A stretch of DNA of 64,000 bases, taken from the NCBI GenBank assembly GCA_964057225.1, contig OZ059895.1, positions 11,408,001 to 11,472,000 on the forward strand, read 5' to 3'. The position numbers and the translations under genes are program-made. Numbering within the stretch: position 1 is the first letter of the stretch; the number at the start of each line of letters is the position of its first letter. The stretch comes from Auanema rhodensis. Taxonomy: Eukaryota; Nematoda; Chromadorea; Rhabditida; Rhabditidae. This document shows, in pieces, positions 27,160 through 39,729 of the stretch. The notes beneath the pieces are model-generated. The model saw only the letters and a program-made list of their open reading frames with translations, had not been told where the DNA came from and made no database searches.

Positions 27160-28840
27160 TGTTTTCAATTTTCAAGCAGTTTTACTCAGATAGCTTAACC
27201 CAAGGCAGCAAATTATCTTCAATATTATTTCTATCTTACAGTTATAAACCAATAGTTAATGAACCATCATCTTACCTTTACTGTTTCTATCTATTTCCTA
27301 TCGAAAGCAACTTTGTTCAAACACTATACAACTGTGAAACCTTTTTTAATTTCTTGTATTTGGAGCTCATAAGATTTGATATCATCGAGGGATCCAGATA
27401 GAACGTGGAAAATTACATAACTAATATGAAATTGGGAAAAAATTATAACGAGGATAAGTATGTGAAACATTGAATTTCAGATATTTTCGCTTAGGACCAT
27501 ACCACGTTGAAAGTACGCCATGCCGCTGATTTTCAATTTTAACTCTTTTGTAACAAATGTTTTCAATTTTTAAGCAGTTTTACTTAGATAGCTCAACCCA
27601 AGGCAGCAAATTATCTTCAATCTTATTTCTATCTTACAGTTATAAACCAGTAGTGAATGAACCATCATCTTACCCTTACCGTTTCTATCTATTTCCTATC
27701 GAAACCAATTTTGTTCAAAAACTATACAACTGTGAAACCTTTTTTAATTTCTTGTATTTGTAGCTCATAAGATTTGATATCATTGAGGGATCCAGATAGA
27801 ACGTGGAAAATTACGTAACTAACATGAAATTGGAAAAAACTATAAAGAGGATAAGTATGTAAATCATTGAATATCAGATATTTTTGCTTACAACTATACT
27901 ACGTTGTAAGTACGCCATGCCGCTGATTTTCAATTTTAACTCTTTTGTAACAAATGTTTTCAATTTTCAAGCAGTTTTACTTAGATAGCTCAACCCAAGG
28001 CAGCAATTCATCTTCAATATTATTTCTATCTTACAGTTATAAACCAATAGTTAATGAACCATCATCTTACCCTTACCGTTTCTATCTATTTCATATCGAA
28101 ACCAACTTTGTTCAAAAACTATACAACTGTGAAACCTTTTTTAATTTCTTGTATTTGGAGCTCATAAGATTTGATATCATTAAGGGATCCAGATAGAACG
28201 TGGAAAATTACATAACTAACATGAAATTGGGAAAAAATTGTAACGAGGATAAGTATGTAAATCATTGAATATCAGATGTTTTTGCTTACAACTATACCAC
28301 GTTGTAAGTACGCCATGCCGCTGATTTTCAATTTTAACTCTTTTGTAACAAATGTTTTCAATTTTCAAGCAGTTTTACTTAGATAGCTCAACCCAAGGCA
28401 GCAATTCATCTTCAATATTATTTCTATCTTACAGTTATAAACCAATAGTTAATGAACCATCATCTTACCCTTACCGTTTCTATCTATTTCATATCAAAAC
28501 CAACTTTGTTCAAAAACTATACAACTGTGAAACCTTTTTTAATTTCTTGTATTTGGAGCTCATAAGATTTGATATCATTAAGGGATCCAGATAGAACGTG
28601 GAAAATTACATAACTAACATGAAATTGGGAAAAAATTATAACGAGGATAAGTATGTGAAACATTGAATATCAGATATTTTCGCTTAGGACCATACCACGT
28701 TGAAAGTACGGCATGCGGCTGATTTTCAATTTTAACTCTTCTGTAACAAATGTTTTCAATTTTCAAGCAGTTTTACTTAGATAGCTCAACCCAAGGCAGC
28801 AAATTATCTTCAATCTTATTTCTATCTTACAGTTATAAAC
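27160..28840 (+). repeat. Left arm 1 of an imperfect inverted duplication
   Basis: Matches the reverse complement of 32782-34462 with a constant coordinate sum of 61622. Anchor pairs: 27159/34463, 27557/34065, 27954/33668, 28352/33270, 28750/32872. Private variants mirror too: 'aaagagg' at 27844-27850 pairs with 'cctcttt' at 33772-33778; the altered hairpin loop 'tatactac' near 27895 pairs with 'gtagtata' near 33720; 'attgtaac' plus 'cagatgttt' upstream of 28352 pairs with the same changes upstream of 33270. A few differences are visible, so the copies are not brand new. Confidence 0.85.
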
Positions 28841-30040
28841 CAATAGTTAATGAACCATCATCTTACCCTTACCGTTTCTATCTATTTCATATCAAAACCA
28901 ACTTTGTTCAAAAACTATACAACTGTGAAACCTTTTTTAATTTCTTGTATTTGGAGCTCATAAGATTTGATATCATTAAGGGATCCAGATAGAACGTGGA
29001 AAATTACATAACTAACATGAAATTGGGAAAAAATTGTAACGAGGATAAGTATGTAAATCATTGAATATCAGATGTTTTTGCTTACAACTATACCACGTTG
29101 TAAGTACGCCATGCCGCTGATTTTCAATTTTAACTCTTTTGTAACATATGTTTTCAATTTTCAAGCAGTTTTACTTAGATAGCTCAACCCAAGGCAGCAA
29201 TTCATCTTCAATATTATTTCTATCTTACAGTTATAAACCAATAGTTAATGAACCATCATCTTACCCTTACCGTTTCTATCTATTTCATATCGAAACCAAC
29301 TTTGTTCAAAAACTATACAACTGTGAAACCTTTTTTAATTTCTTGTATTTGGAGCTCATAAGATTTGATATCATTAAGGGATCCAGATAGAACGTGGAAA
29401 ATTACATAACTAACATGAAATTGGGAAAAAATTATAACGAGGATAAGTATGTATATCATTGAATATCAGATATTTTTGCTTACAACTATACCACGTTGTA
29501 AGTACGCCATGCCGCTGATTTTCAATTTTAACTCTTTTGTAACAAATGTTTTCAATTTTCAAGCAGTTTTACTTAGATAGCTCAACCCAAGGCAGCAATT
29601 CATCTTCAATATTATTTCTATCTTACAGTTATAAACCAATAGTTAATGAACCATCATCTTACCCTTACCGTTTCTATCTATTTCATATCAAAACCAACTT
29701 TGTTCAAAAACTATACAACTGTGAAACCTTTTTTAATTTCTTGTATTTGGAGCTCATAAGATTTGATATCATTAAGGGATCCAGATAGAACGTGGAAAAT
29801 TACATAACTAACATGAAATTGGGAAAAAATTATAACGAGGATAAGTATGTGAAACATTGAATATCAGATATTTTCGCTTAGGACCATACCACGTTGAAAG
29901 TACGGCATGCGGCTGATTTTCAATTTTAACTCTTCTGTAACAAATGTTTTCAATTTTCAAGCAGTTTTACTTAGATAGCTCAACCCAAGGCAGCAAATTA
30001 TCTTCAATCTTATTTCTATCTTACAGTTATAAACCATTAG

Positions 30041-30050
30041 TTAATTGCCG
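30041..30050. other. Intra-array deletion junction (about 260 bp missing)
   Basis: The monomer anchored at 29944 reads normally to 'ttagttaat' (30045), then jumps to 'tgccgctgattttc', which normally lies 36 bp upstream of an anchor. The next anchor is at 30082, only 138 bp on instead of 398, so about 260 bp is missing. The parental sequences share little more than 'at' or 'atg' at the breakpoint. Confidence 0.92.
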
Positions 30051-30730
30051 CTGATTTTCAATTTTAACTCTTCTGTAACAAATGTTTTCAATTTTCAAGC
30101 AGTTTTACTTAGATAGCTCAACCCAAGGCAGCAAATTATCTTCAATCTTATTTCTATCTTACAGTTATAAACCATTAGTTAATAAACCATCATCTTACCT
30201 TCACTATTTCTATCTATTTCCTAACAAAACCAACTTTGTTCAAACACTATACAACTGAGAAGCCTTTTTTAATTTCTTGTATTTGGAGCTCAATAGATTT
30301 GATATCATTGAGGGATTCAGATAGAATGTGGAAAATTACATAACTAACATGAAATTGGGAAAAAATTATAACGAGGATAAGTATGTGAAACATTGAATAT
30401 CAGATATTTTCGCTTAGGACCATACCACGTTGAAAGTACGGCATGCGGCTGATTTTCAATTTTAACTCTTCTGTAACAAATGTTTTCAATTTTCAAGCAG
30501 TTTTACTTAGATAGCTCAACCCAAGGCAGCAAATTATCTTCAATCTTTTTTCTATCTTACAGTTATAAACCATTAGTTAATAAACCATCATCTTACCCTT
30601 ACCGTTTCTATCTATTTCCTATCGAAACCAACTTTGTTCAAAAACTATACAACTGTGAAACCTTTTTTAATTTCTTGTATTTGGAGCTCATAAGATTTGA
30701 TATCATCGAGGGATCCAGATAGAACGTGGA
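30046..30730 (+). repeat. Left arm 2 of the inverted duplication
   Basis: Pairs with about 32224-32908 in reverse complement at coordinate sum 62954. The lost BamHI site 'gggattcag' with 'atagaatgtgg' (30312-30330) is mirrored by 'ctgaatccc' with 'ccacattctat' near 32624-32642. 'aataaaccatc' and 'ttcactatttc' also occur in both. The coordinate sum differs from arm 1 by 1332 bp, so the plus copy holds about three monomers plus 138 bp that the inverted copy lacks. Confidence 0.8.
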
Positions 30731-31740
30731 AAATTACGTAACTAACATGAAATTGGAAAAAACTATAACGAGGATAAGTATGTGAATCATTGAATATCAG
30801 ATATTTTCGCTTAGGACCATACCACGTTGAAAGTACGGCATGCGGCTGATTTTCAATTTTAACTCTTCTGTAACAAATGTTTTCAATTTTCAAGCAGTTT
30901 TACTTAGATAGCTCAACCCAAGGCAGCAAATTATCTTCAATCTTATTTCTATCTTACAGTTATAAACCATTAGTTAATAAACCATCATCTTACCCTTACC
31001 GTTTCTATCTATTTCCTATCGAAACCAACTTTGTTCAAAAACTATACAACTGTGAAACCTTTTTTAATTTCTTGTATTTGGAGCTCATAAGATTTGATAT
31101 CATCGAGGGATCCAGATAGAACGTGGAAAATTACGTAACTAATATGAAATTGGAAAAAACTATAACGAGGATAAGTATGTGAATCATTGAATATCAGATA
31201 TTTTCGCTTAGGACCATACCACGTTGAAAGTACGCCATGCCGCTGATTTTCAATTTTAACTCTTTTGTAACAAATGTTTTCAATTTTCAAGCAGTTTTAC
31301 TCAGATAGCTCAACCCAAGGCAGCAAATTATCTTCAATATTATTTCTATCTTACAGTTATAAACCAATAGTTAATGAACCATCATCTTACCTTTACTGTT
31401 TCTATCTATTTCCTATCGAAAGCAACTTTGTTCAAACAGTATACAACTGTGAAACCTTTTTTAATTTCTTGTATTCGGAGCTCATAAGATTTGATATCAT
31501 CGAGGGATCCAGATAGAACGTGGAAAATTACATAACTAACATGAAATTGGGAAAATTATAACGAGGATAAGTATGTGAAACATTGAATATCAGATATTTT
31601 CGCTTAGGACCATACCACGTTGAAAGTACGCCATGCCGCTGATTTTCAATTTTAACTCTTTTGTAACAAATGTTTTCAATTTTCAAGCAGTTTTACTTAG
31701 ATAGCTCAACCCAAGGCAGCAATTCATCTTCAATATTATT

Positions 31741-31766
31741 TCTAATATCTGATATCTGATATTCAA
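31741..31766. other. Tail-to-tail inversion junction with duplicated palindrome
   Basis: The plus monomer breaks after 'caatattatttcta', where 'tcttacag' is expected. From 31744 the sequence is minus-oriented satellite beginning inside the 13-bp palindrome of the monomer. The 7-bp unit 'atatctg' is present twice in tandem here, against once in normal monomers (31745-31751 and 31752-31758). Array polarity is convergent across this point. Confidence 0.93.
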
Positions 31767-32223
31767 TGATTCACATACTTATCCTCGTTATAGTTTTTTC
31801 CAATTTCATGTTAGTTACGTAATTTTCCACGTTCTATCTGGATCCCTCAATGATATCAAATCTTATGAGCTCCAAATACAAGAAATTAAAAAAGGTTTCA
31901 CAGTTGTATAGTTTTGGAACAAAGTTGGTTTCGATAGGAAATAGATAGAAACGGTAAGGGTAAGATGATGGTTCATTCACTACTGGTTTATAACTGTAAG
32001 ATAGAAATAAGATTGAAGATAATTTGCTGCCTTGGGTTGAGCTATCTAAGTAAAACTGCTTGAAAATTGAAAACATTTGTTACAAAAGAGTTAAAATTGA
32101 AAATCAGCGGCATGGCGTACTTTCAACGTGGTATGGTCCTAAGCGAAAATATCTGATATTCAATGTTTCACATACTTATCCTTGTTATAATTTTTTCCCA
32201 ATTTCATGTTAGTTATGTAATTT

Positions 32224-34462
32224 TCCACGTTCTATCTGGATCCCTCGATGATATCAAATCTTATGAGCTCCAAATACAAGAAATTAAAAAAAGTTTCACA
32301 GTTGTATAGTTTTTGAACAAAGTTGGTATCGATAGGAAATAGATAGAAACGGTAAGGGTAAGATGATGGTTTATTAACTAATGGTTTATAACTGTAAGAT
32401 AGAAATAAGATTGAAGATAATTTGCTGCCTTGGGTTGAGCTATCTAAGTAAAACTGCTTGAAAATTGAAAACATTTGTTACAGAAGAGTTAAAATTGAAA
32501 ATCAGCCGCATGCCGTACTTTCAACGTGGTATGGTCCTAAGCGAAAATATCTGATATTCAATGTTTCACATACTTATCCTCGTTATAATTTTTTCCCAAT
32601 TTCATGTTAGTTATGTAATTTTCCACATTCTATCTGAATCCCTCGATGATATCAAATCTTATGAGCTCCAAATACAAGAAATTAAAAAAGGTTTCACAGT
32701 TGTATAGTGTTTGAACAAAGTTGGTTTTGATAGGAAATAGATAGAAATAGTGAAGGTAAGATGATGGTTTATTAACTAATGGTTTATAACTGTAAGATAG
32801 AAATAAGATTGAAGATAATTTGCTGCCTTGGGTTCAGCTATCTAAGTAAAACTGCTTGAAAATTGAAAACATTTGTTACAGAAGAGTTAAAATTGAAAAT
32901 CAGCCGCATGCCGTACTTTCAACGTGGTATGGTCCTAAGCAAAAATATCTGATATTCAATGTTTCACATACTTATCCTCGTTATAATTTTTTCCCAATTT
33001 CATGTTAGTTATGTAATTTTCCACGTTCTATCTGGATCCCTTAATGATATCAAATCTTATGAGCTCCAAATACAAGAAATTAAAAAAGGTTTCACAGTTG
33101 TATAGTTTTTGAACAAAGTTGGTTTTGATATGAAATAGATAGAAACGGTAAGGGTAAGATGATGGTTCATTAACTATTGGTTTATAACTGTAAGATAGAA
33201 ATAATATTGAAGATGAATTGCTGCCTTGGGTTGAGCTATCTAAGTAAAACTGCTTGAAATTTGAAAACATTTGTTACAAAAGAGTTAAAATTGAAAATCA
33301 GCGGCATGGCGTACTTACAACGTGGTATAGTTGTAAGCAAAAACATCTGATATTCAATGATTTACATACTTATCCTCGTTACAATTTTTTCCCAATTTCA
33401 TGTTAGTTATGTAATTTTCCACGTTCTATCTGGATCCCTTAATGATATCAAATCTTATGAGCTCCAAATACAAGAAATTAAAAAAGGTTTCACAGTTGTA
33501 TAGTTTTTGAACAAAGTTGGTTTCGATATGAAATAGATAGAAACGGTAAGGGTAAGATGATGGTTCATTAACTATTGGTTTATAACTGTAAGATAGAAAT
33601 AATATTGAAGATGAATTGCTGCATTGGGTTGAGCTATCTAAGTAAAACTGCTTGAAAATTGAAAACATTTGTTACAAAAGAGTTAAAATTGAAAATCAGC
33701 GGCATAGCGTACTTACAACGTAGTATAGTTGTAAGCAAAAATATCTGATATTCAATGATTTACATACTTATCCTCTTTATAGTTTTTTCCAATTTCATGT
33801 TAGTTACGTAATTTTCCACGTTCTATCTGGATCCCTCAATGATATCAAATCTTATGAGCTCCAAATACAAGAAATTAAAAAAGGTTTCACAGTTGTATAG
33901 TTTTTGAACAAAGTTGGTTTCGATAGGAAATAGATAGAAACGGTAAAGGTAAGATGATGGTTCATTCACTACTGGTTTATAACTGTAAGATAGAAATAAG
34001 ATTGAAGATAATTTGCTGCCTTGGGTTGAGCTATCTAAGTAAAACTGCTTAAAAATTGAAAACATTTGTTACAAAAGAGTTAAAATTGAAAATCAGCGGC
34101 ATGGCGTACTTTCAACGTGGTATGGTCCTAAGCGAAAATATCTGATATTCAATGTTTCACATACTTATCCTCGTTATAATTTTTTCCCAATTTCATGTTA
34201 GTTATGTAATTTTCCACGTTCTATCTGGATCCCTCGATGATATCAAATCTTATGAGCTCCATATACAAGAAATTAAAAAAGGTTTCACAGTTGTATAGTG
34301 TTTGAACAAAGTTGCTTTCGATAGGAAATAGATAGAAACAGTAAAGGTAAGATGATGGTTCATTAACTATTAGTTTATAACTGTAAGATAGAAATAATAT
34401 TAAAGATAATTTGCTGCCTTGGGTTAAGCTATCTGAGTAAAACTGCTTGAAAATTGAAAACA
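32224..34462 (-). repeat. Right arm of the imperfect inverted duplication
   Basis: Mirror-image counterpart of 27160-28840 and 30046-30730. In inverted reading order its anchors 34463, 34065, 33668, 33270, 32872, 32474 correspond to 27159, 27557, 27954, 28352, 28750 (first part) or 30082 (rest), and 30480. A spacer of about 1.5 kb containing the junction at 31744 separates the arms. Private changes in this arm include 'ctgcattggg' near 33620 and 'ggttcagc' near 32831. Confidence 0.82.
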
Positions 34463-35014
34463 TTTGTTACAAAAGAGTTAAAATTGAAAATCAGCGGCAT
34501 GGCGTACTTTCAACGTGGTATGGTCCTAAGCGAAAATATCTGATATTCAATGATTCACATACTTATCCTCGTTATAGGTTTTTCCAATTTCATGTTAGTT
34601 ACGTAATTTTCCACGTTCTATCTGGATCCCTCAATGATATCAAATCTTATGAGCTCCAAATACAAGAAATTAAAAAAGGTTTCACAGTTGTATAGTTTTT
34701 GAACAAAGTTGCTTTCGATAGGAAATAGATAGAAACAGTAAAGGTAAGATGATGGTTCATTAACTATTAGTTTATAACTGTAAGATAGAAATAATATTGA
34801 AGATGAATTGCTGCCTTGGGTTGAGCTATCTAAGTAAAACTGCTTGAAAATTGAAAACATTTGTTACAAAAGAGTTAAAATTGAAAATCAGCGGCATGGC
34901 GTACTTACAACGTAGTATAGTTGTAAGCAAAAATATCTGATATTCAATGATTTACATACTTATCCTCTTTATAGTTTTTTCCAATTTCATGTTAGTTACG
35001 TAATTTTCCACGTT

Positions 35015-36450
35015 CTATCTGGATCCCTCAATGTTATAAAATCTTATGAGCTCCAAATACAAGAAATTAAAAAAGGTTTCACAGTTGTATAGTTTTTGAA
35101 CAAAGTTGGTTTCGATAGGAAATAGATAGAAACGGTAAGGGTAAGATGATGGTTCATTCACTACTGGTTTATAACTGTAAGATAGAAATAAGATTGAAGA
35201 TAATTTGCTGCCTTGGGTTGAGCTATCTAAGTAAAACTGCTTAAAAATTGAAAACATTTGTTACAAAAGAGTTAAACTTGAAAATCAGCGGCATGGCGTA
35301 CTTTCAACGTGGTATGCTCGTAAGCGAAAATATCTGATATTCAATGATTTACATACTTATCCTCGTTATAGGTTTTTCCAATTTCATGTTAGTTACGTAA
35401 TTTTCCACGTTCTATCTGGATCCCTCAATGATATCAAATCTTATGAGCTCCAAATACAAGAAATTAAAAAAGGCTTCTCAGTTGTATAGTGTTTGAACAA
35501 AGTTGGTTTTGATAGGAAATAGATAGAAATAGTAAAGGTAAGATGATGGTTCATTAACTATTGGTTTATAACTGTAAGATAGAAATAATATTGAAGATGA
35601 ATTGCTGCCTTGGGTTGAGCTATCTAAGTAAAACTGCTTGAAAATTGAAAACATATGTTACAAAAGAGTTAAAATTGAAAATCAGCGGCATGGCGTACTT
35701 ACAACGTGGTATAGTTGTAAGCAAAAATATCTGATATTCAATGATTTACATACTTATCCTCGTTATAATTTTTTCCCAATTTCATGTTAGTTATGTAATT
35801 TTCCACGTTCTATCTGGATCCCTTAATGATATCAAATCTTATGAGCTCCAAATACAAGAAATTAAAAAAGGTTTCACAGTTGTATAGTTTTTGAACAAAG
35901 TTGGTTTCGATATGAAATAGATAGAAACGGTAAGGGTAAGATGATGGTTTATTAACTATTGTTTTATAACTGTAAGATAGAAATAATATTGAAGATGAAT
36001 TGCTGCCTTGGGTTGAGCTATCTAAGTAAAACTGCTTGAAAATTGAAAACATATGTTACAAAAGAGTTAAAATTGAAAATCAGCGGCATGGCGTACTTAC
36101 AACGTGGTATAGTTGAAAGCAAAAATATCTGATATTCAATGATTTACATACTTATCCTCGTTATAATTTTTTCCCAATTTCATGTTAGTTATGTAATTTT
36201 CCACGTTCTATCTGGATCCCTTAATGATATCAAATCTTATGAGCTTCAAATACAAGAAATTAAAAAAGGTTTCACAGTTGTATAGTTTTTGAACAAAGTT
36301 GGTTTCGATAGGAAATAGAAAGAAACGGTAAGGGTAAGATGATGGTTCATTAACTATTGGTTTATAACTGTAAGATAGAAATAATATTGAAGATAATTTG
36401 CTGCCTTGGGTTAAGCTATCTGAGTAAAACTGCTTGAAAATTGAAAACAT
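35015..36450 (-). repeat. Inverted-block monomers with a local trimer repeat and hybrid copies
   Basis: The copy at anchor 35257 resembles 34065 at a 1192-bp offset. Both have the 'pvv'-type middle, and their flanks share 'cctctttatag' (33772 and 34964 region) and 'acgtagtatag' (near 33717 and 34909). The monomer at 34860 is a hybrid of class E/F at its start and class A/C later. 35654 joins an E-type start to a G-type end with the TGA change. 36052 is class E with 'tattgttttataac'. The flank near 36115 has 'agttgaaagc', which breaks the class hairpin. Confidence 0.75.
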
Positions 36451-36846
36451 TTGTTACAAAAGAGTTAAAATTGAAAATCAGCGGCATGGCGTACTTTCAA
36501 CGTGGTATGGTCCTAAGCGAAAATATCTGATATTCAATGATTCACATACTTATCCTCGTTATAGTTTTTTCCAATTTCATGTTAGTTACGTAATTTTCCA
36601 CGTTCTATCTGGATCCCTCGATGATATCAAATCTTATGAGTTCCAAATACAAGAAATTAAAAAAGGGTTCACAGTTGTATAGTGTTTAAACAATGTTTCT
36701 TTTGATAGAAAATAGATAGAAACAGTGAAGGTAAGATGATGGTTCATTAAGTAATGGTTTATAACTGTAAGATAGAAATAAGATTGAAGATAATTTGCTG
36801 CCTTGGGTTGAGCTATCTAAGTAAAACTGCTTGAAAATTCAAACAT

Positions 36847-38834
36847 TTGTTACAGAAGAGTTAAAATTGAAAATCAGCCGCATGCCGTACTTTCAACGTG
36901 GTATGGTCCTGAGCGAAAATATCTGATATTCAATGTTTCACATACTTATCCTCGTCATAATTTTTTCCCAATTTCATGTTAGTTATGTAATTTTCCACAT
37001 TCTATCTGGATCCCTCAATGATATCAAATCTTATGAGCTCCAAATACAAGAAATTAAAAAAGGTTTCACAGTTGTATAGTGTTTGAACAAAGTTGCTTTT
37101 GATAGGAAATAGATAGAAACAGTAAAGGTAAGATGATGGTTCATTAACTATTGGTTTATAACTGTAAGATAGAAATAATATTGAAGATAATTTGCTGCCT
37201 AGGGTTAAGCTATCTGAGTAAAACTGCTTGAAAATTGAAAACATTTAATACAGAAGAGTTAAAATTGAAAATCAGCGGCATGGCGTACTTTCAACGTGGT
37301 ATGGTCCTAAGCGAAAATATCTGATATTCAATGATTCACATACTTATCCTCGTTATAGTTTTTTCCAATTTCATGTTAGTTACGTAATTTTCCACGTTCT
37401 ATCTGGATCCCTCAATGATATCAAATCTTATGAGCTCCAAATACAAGAAATTAAAAAAGGCTTCTCAGTTGTATAGTGTTTGAACAAAGTTGGTTTTGAT
37501 AGGAAATAGATAGCAATAGTAAAGGTAAGATGATGGTTCATTAACTAATGGTTTATAACTGTAAGATAGAAATAAGATTGAAGATAATTTGCTGCCTAGG
37601 GTTAAGCTATCTGAGTAAAACTGCTTGAAAATTGAAAACATTTAATACAGAAGAGTTAAAATTGAAAATCAGCGGCATGGCGTACTTTCAACGTGGTTTG
37701 GTCCTAAGCGAAAATATCTGATATTCAATGTTTCACATACTTATCCTCGTCATAATTTTTTCCCAATTTCATGTTAGTTATGTAATTTTCCACATTCTAT
37801 CTGGATCCCTCAATGATATCAAATCTTATGAGCTCCAAATACAAGAAATTAAAAAAGGTTTCACAGTTGTATAGTGTTTGAACAAAGTTGCTTTCGATAG
37901 GAAATAGATAGAAACAGTAAAGGTAAGATGATGGTTCATTAACTATTGGTTTATAACTGTAAGATAGAAATAATATTGAAGATAAATTGCTGCCTAGGGT
38001 TAAGCTATCTGAGTAAAACTGCTTGAAAATTGAAAACATTTAATACAGAAGAGTTAAAATTGAAAATCAGCGGCATGGCGTACTTTCAACGTGGTATGGT
38101 CCTAAGCGAAAATATCTGATATTCAATGTTTCACATACTTATCCTCGTCATAATTTTTTCCCAATTTCATGTTAGTTATGTAATTTTCCACATTCTATCT
38201 GGATCCCTCAATGATATCAAATCTTATGAGCTCCAAATACAAGAAATTAAAAAAGGTTTCACAGTTGTATAGTGTTTGAACAAAGTTGCTTTCGATAGGA
38301 AATAGATAGAAACAGTAAAGGTAAGATGATGGTTCATTAACTATTGGTTTATAACTGTAAGATAGAAATAATATTGAAGATAATTTGCTGCCTAGGGTTA
38401 AGCTATCTGAGTAAAACTGCTTGAAAATTGAAAACATTTAATACAGAAGAGTTAAAATTGAAAATCAGCGGCATGGCGTACTTTCAACGTGGTATGGTCC
38501 TAAGCGAAAATATCTGATATTCAATGATTCACATACTTATCCTCGTTATAGTTTTTTCCAATTTCATGTTAGTTACGTAATTTTCCACGTTCTATCTGGA
38601 TCCCTCAATGATATCAAATCTTATGAGCTCCAAATACAAGAAATTAAAAAAGGCTTCTCAGTTGTATAGTGTTTGAACAAAGTTGGTTTTGATAGGAAAT
38701 AGATAGCAATAGTAAAGGTAAGATGATGGTTCATTAACTAATGGTTTATAACTGTAAGATAGAAATAATATTGAAGATGAATTGCTGCCTTGGGTTGAGC
38801 TATCTAAGTAAAACTGCTTGAAAATTGAAAACAT
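36847..38834 (-). repeat. Inverted-block run of class A monomers
   Basis: Reverse-strand anchors: B near 36847, A 37244, G/A hybrid near 37641, A 38039, A 38437, E/G hybrid near 38834. Class A copies share 'cctagggttaagc' and 'catttaatacag'. The G-type parts carry 'agatagcaatag' near 37510 and 38700 (offset about 1191), indicating a local three-monomer duplication. Elsewhere class A is spaced by several other classes, so this run is a local expansion. Confidence 0.75.
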
Positions 38835-39729
38835 TTGTTACAAAAGAGTTAAAATTGAAAATCAGCGGCATGGCGTACTTACAACGTGGTATAGTTGTAA
38901 GCAAAAATATCTGATATCCAATGATTTACATACTTATCCTCGTTATAATTTTTTCCCAATTTCATGTTAGTTATGTAATTTTCCACGTTCTATCTGGATC
39001 CCTTAATGATATCAAATCTTATGAGCTTCAAATACAAGAAATTAAAAAAGGTTTCACAGTTGTATAGTTTTTGAACAAAGTTGGTTTCGATAGGAAATAG
39101 ATAGAAACAGTAAAGGTAAGATGATGGTTCATTAACTATTGGTTTATAACTGTAAGATAGAAATAATATTGAAGATAATTTGCTGCCTTGGGTTAAGCTA
39201 TCTGAGTAAAACTGCTTGAAAATTGAAAACATTTGTTACAAAAGAGTTAAAATTGAAAATCAGCGGCATGGCGTACTTTCAACGTGGTATGGTCCTAAGC
39301 AAAAATATCTGATATTCAATGATTCACATACTTATCCTCGTTATAATTTTTTCCCAATTTCATGTTAGTTACGTAATTTTCCACGTTCTATCTGGATCCC
39401 TCAATGATATCAAATCTTATGAGCTCCAAATACAAGAAATTAAAAAAGGCTTCTCAGTTGTATAGTGTTTGAACAAAGTTGGTTTTGATAGGAAATAGAT
39501 AGAAATAGTAAAGGTAAGATGATGGTTCATTAACTAATGGTTTATAACTGTAAGATAGAAATAAGATTGAAGATAATTTGCTGCCTTGGGTTGAGCTATC
39601 TAAGTAAAACTGCTTGAAAATTGAAAACATTTGTTACAGAAGAGTTAAAATTGAAAATCAGCCGCATGCCGTACTTTCAACGTGGTATGGTCCTAAGCGA
39701 AAATAGCTGATATTCAATGTTTCACATAC

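Larger units (their letters stand above)
1..31743 (+). repeat. Satellite array, left block, plus orientation, ~398-bp monomer
   Basis: About 80 head-to-tail monomers. The anchor ATG recurs at 144, 541, 938, 1336, 1734, 2131, 2528, 2925 and so on, with steps of 396, 397 or 398 bp. Length differences come mainly from two places: 'ttgggaaaaaatta' versus 'ttggaaaaaacta' (1 bp), and 'atgttttcaa' versus class B 'atgtttgaa' (1 bp). Every stretch I read aligns to the same monomer, and no gap holds unrelated sequence. Copies of different classes differ by scattered substitutions, while copies of the same class are nearly identical. Known biology: this pattern is satellite DNA evolving by unequal exchange and conversion. 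The species and satellite name are not recognisable to me. Confidence 0.98.
26751..31743 (+). repeat. Mixed-variant sub-block next to the inversion junction
   Basis: Monomers here combine left-block classes with variants otherwise typical of the right block ('ccagtagtgaatg' near 27650). Anchors: F 26762, C/A hybrid 27159, a 'pvv'-type copy 27557, E 27954, F 28352, G/F hybrid 28750, E 29148, F 29546, G 29944 (truncated), G-like 30082, 30480 and 30877 ('aataaacc' type), 31274, and a broken copy from 31672 that runs into the junction. Most of 27.2-30.7 kb has a mirror-image counterpart in the inverted block. Confidence 0.87.

Noticed and set aside
31700-31800. Mobile-element insertion as the cause of the orientation switch
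   Set aside because: No foreign sequence, terminal repeats or target-site duplication is present; both sides are satellite, and only a 7-bp tandem duplication is added.
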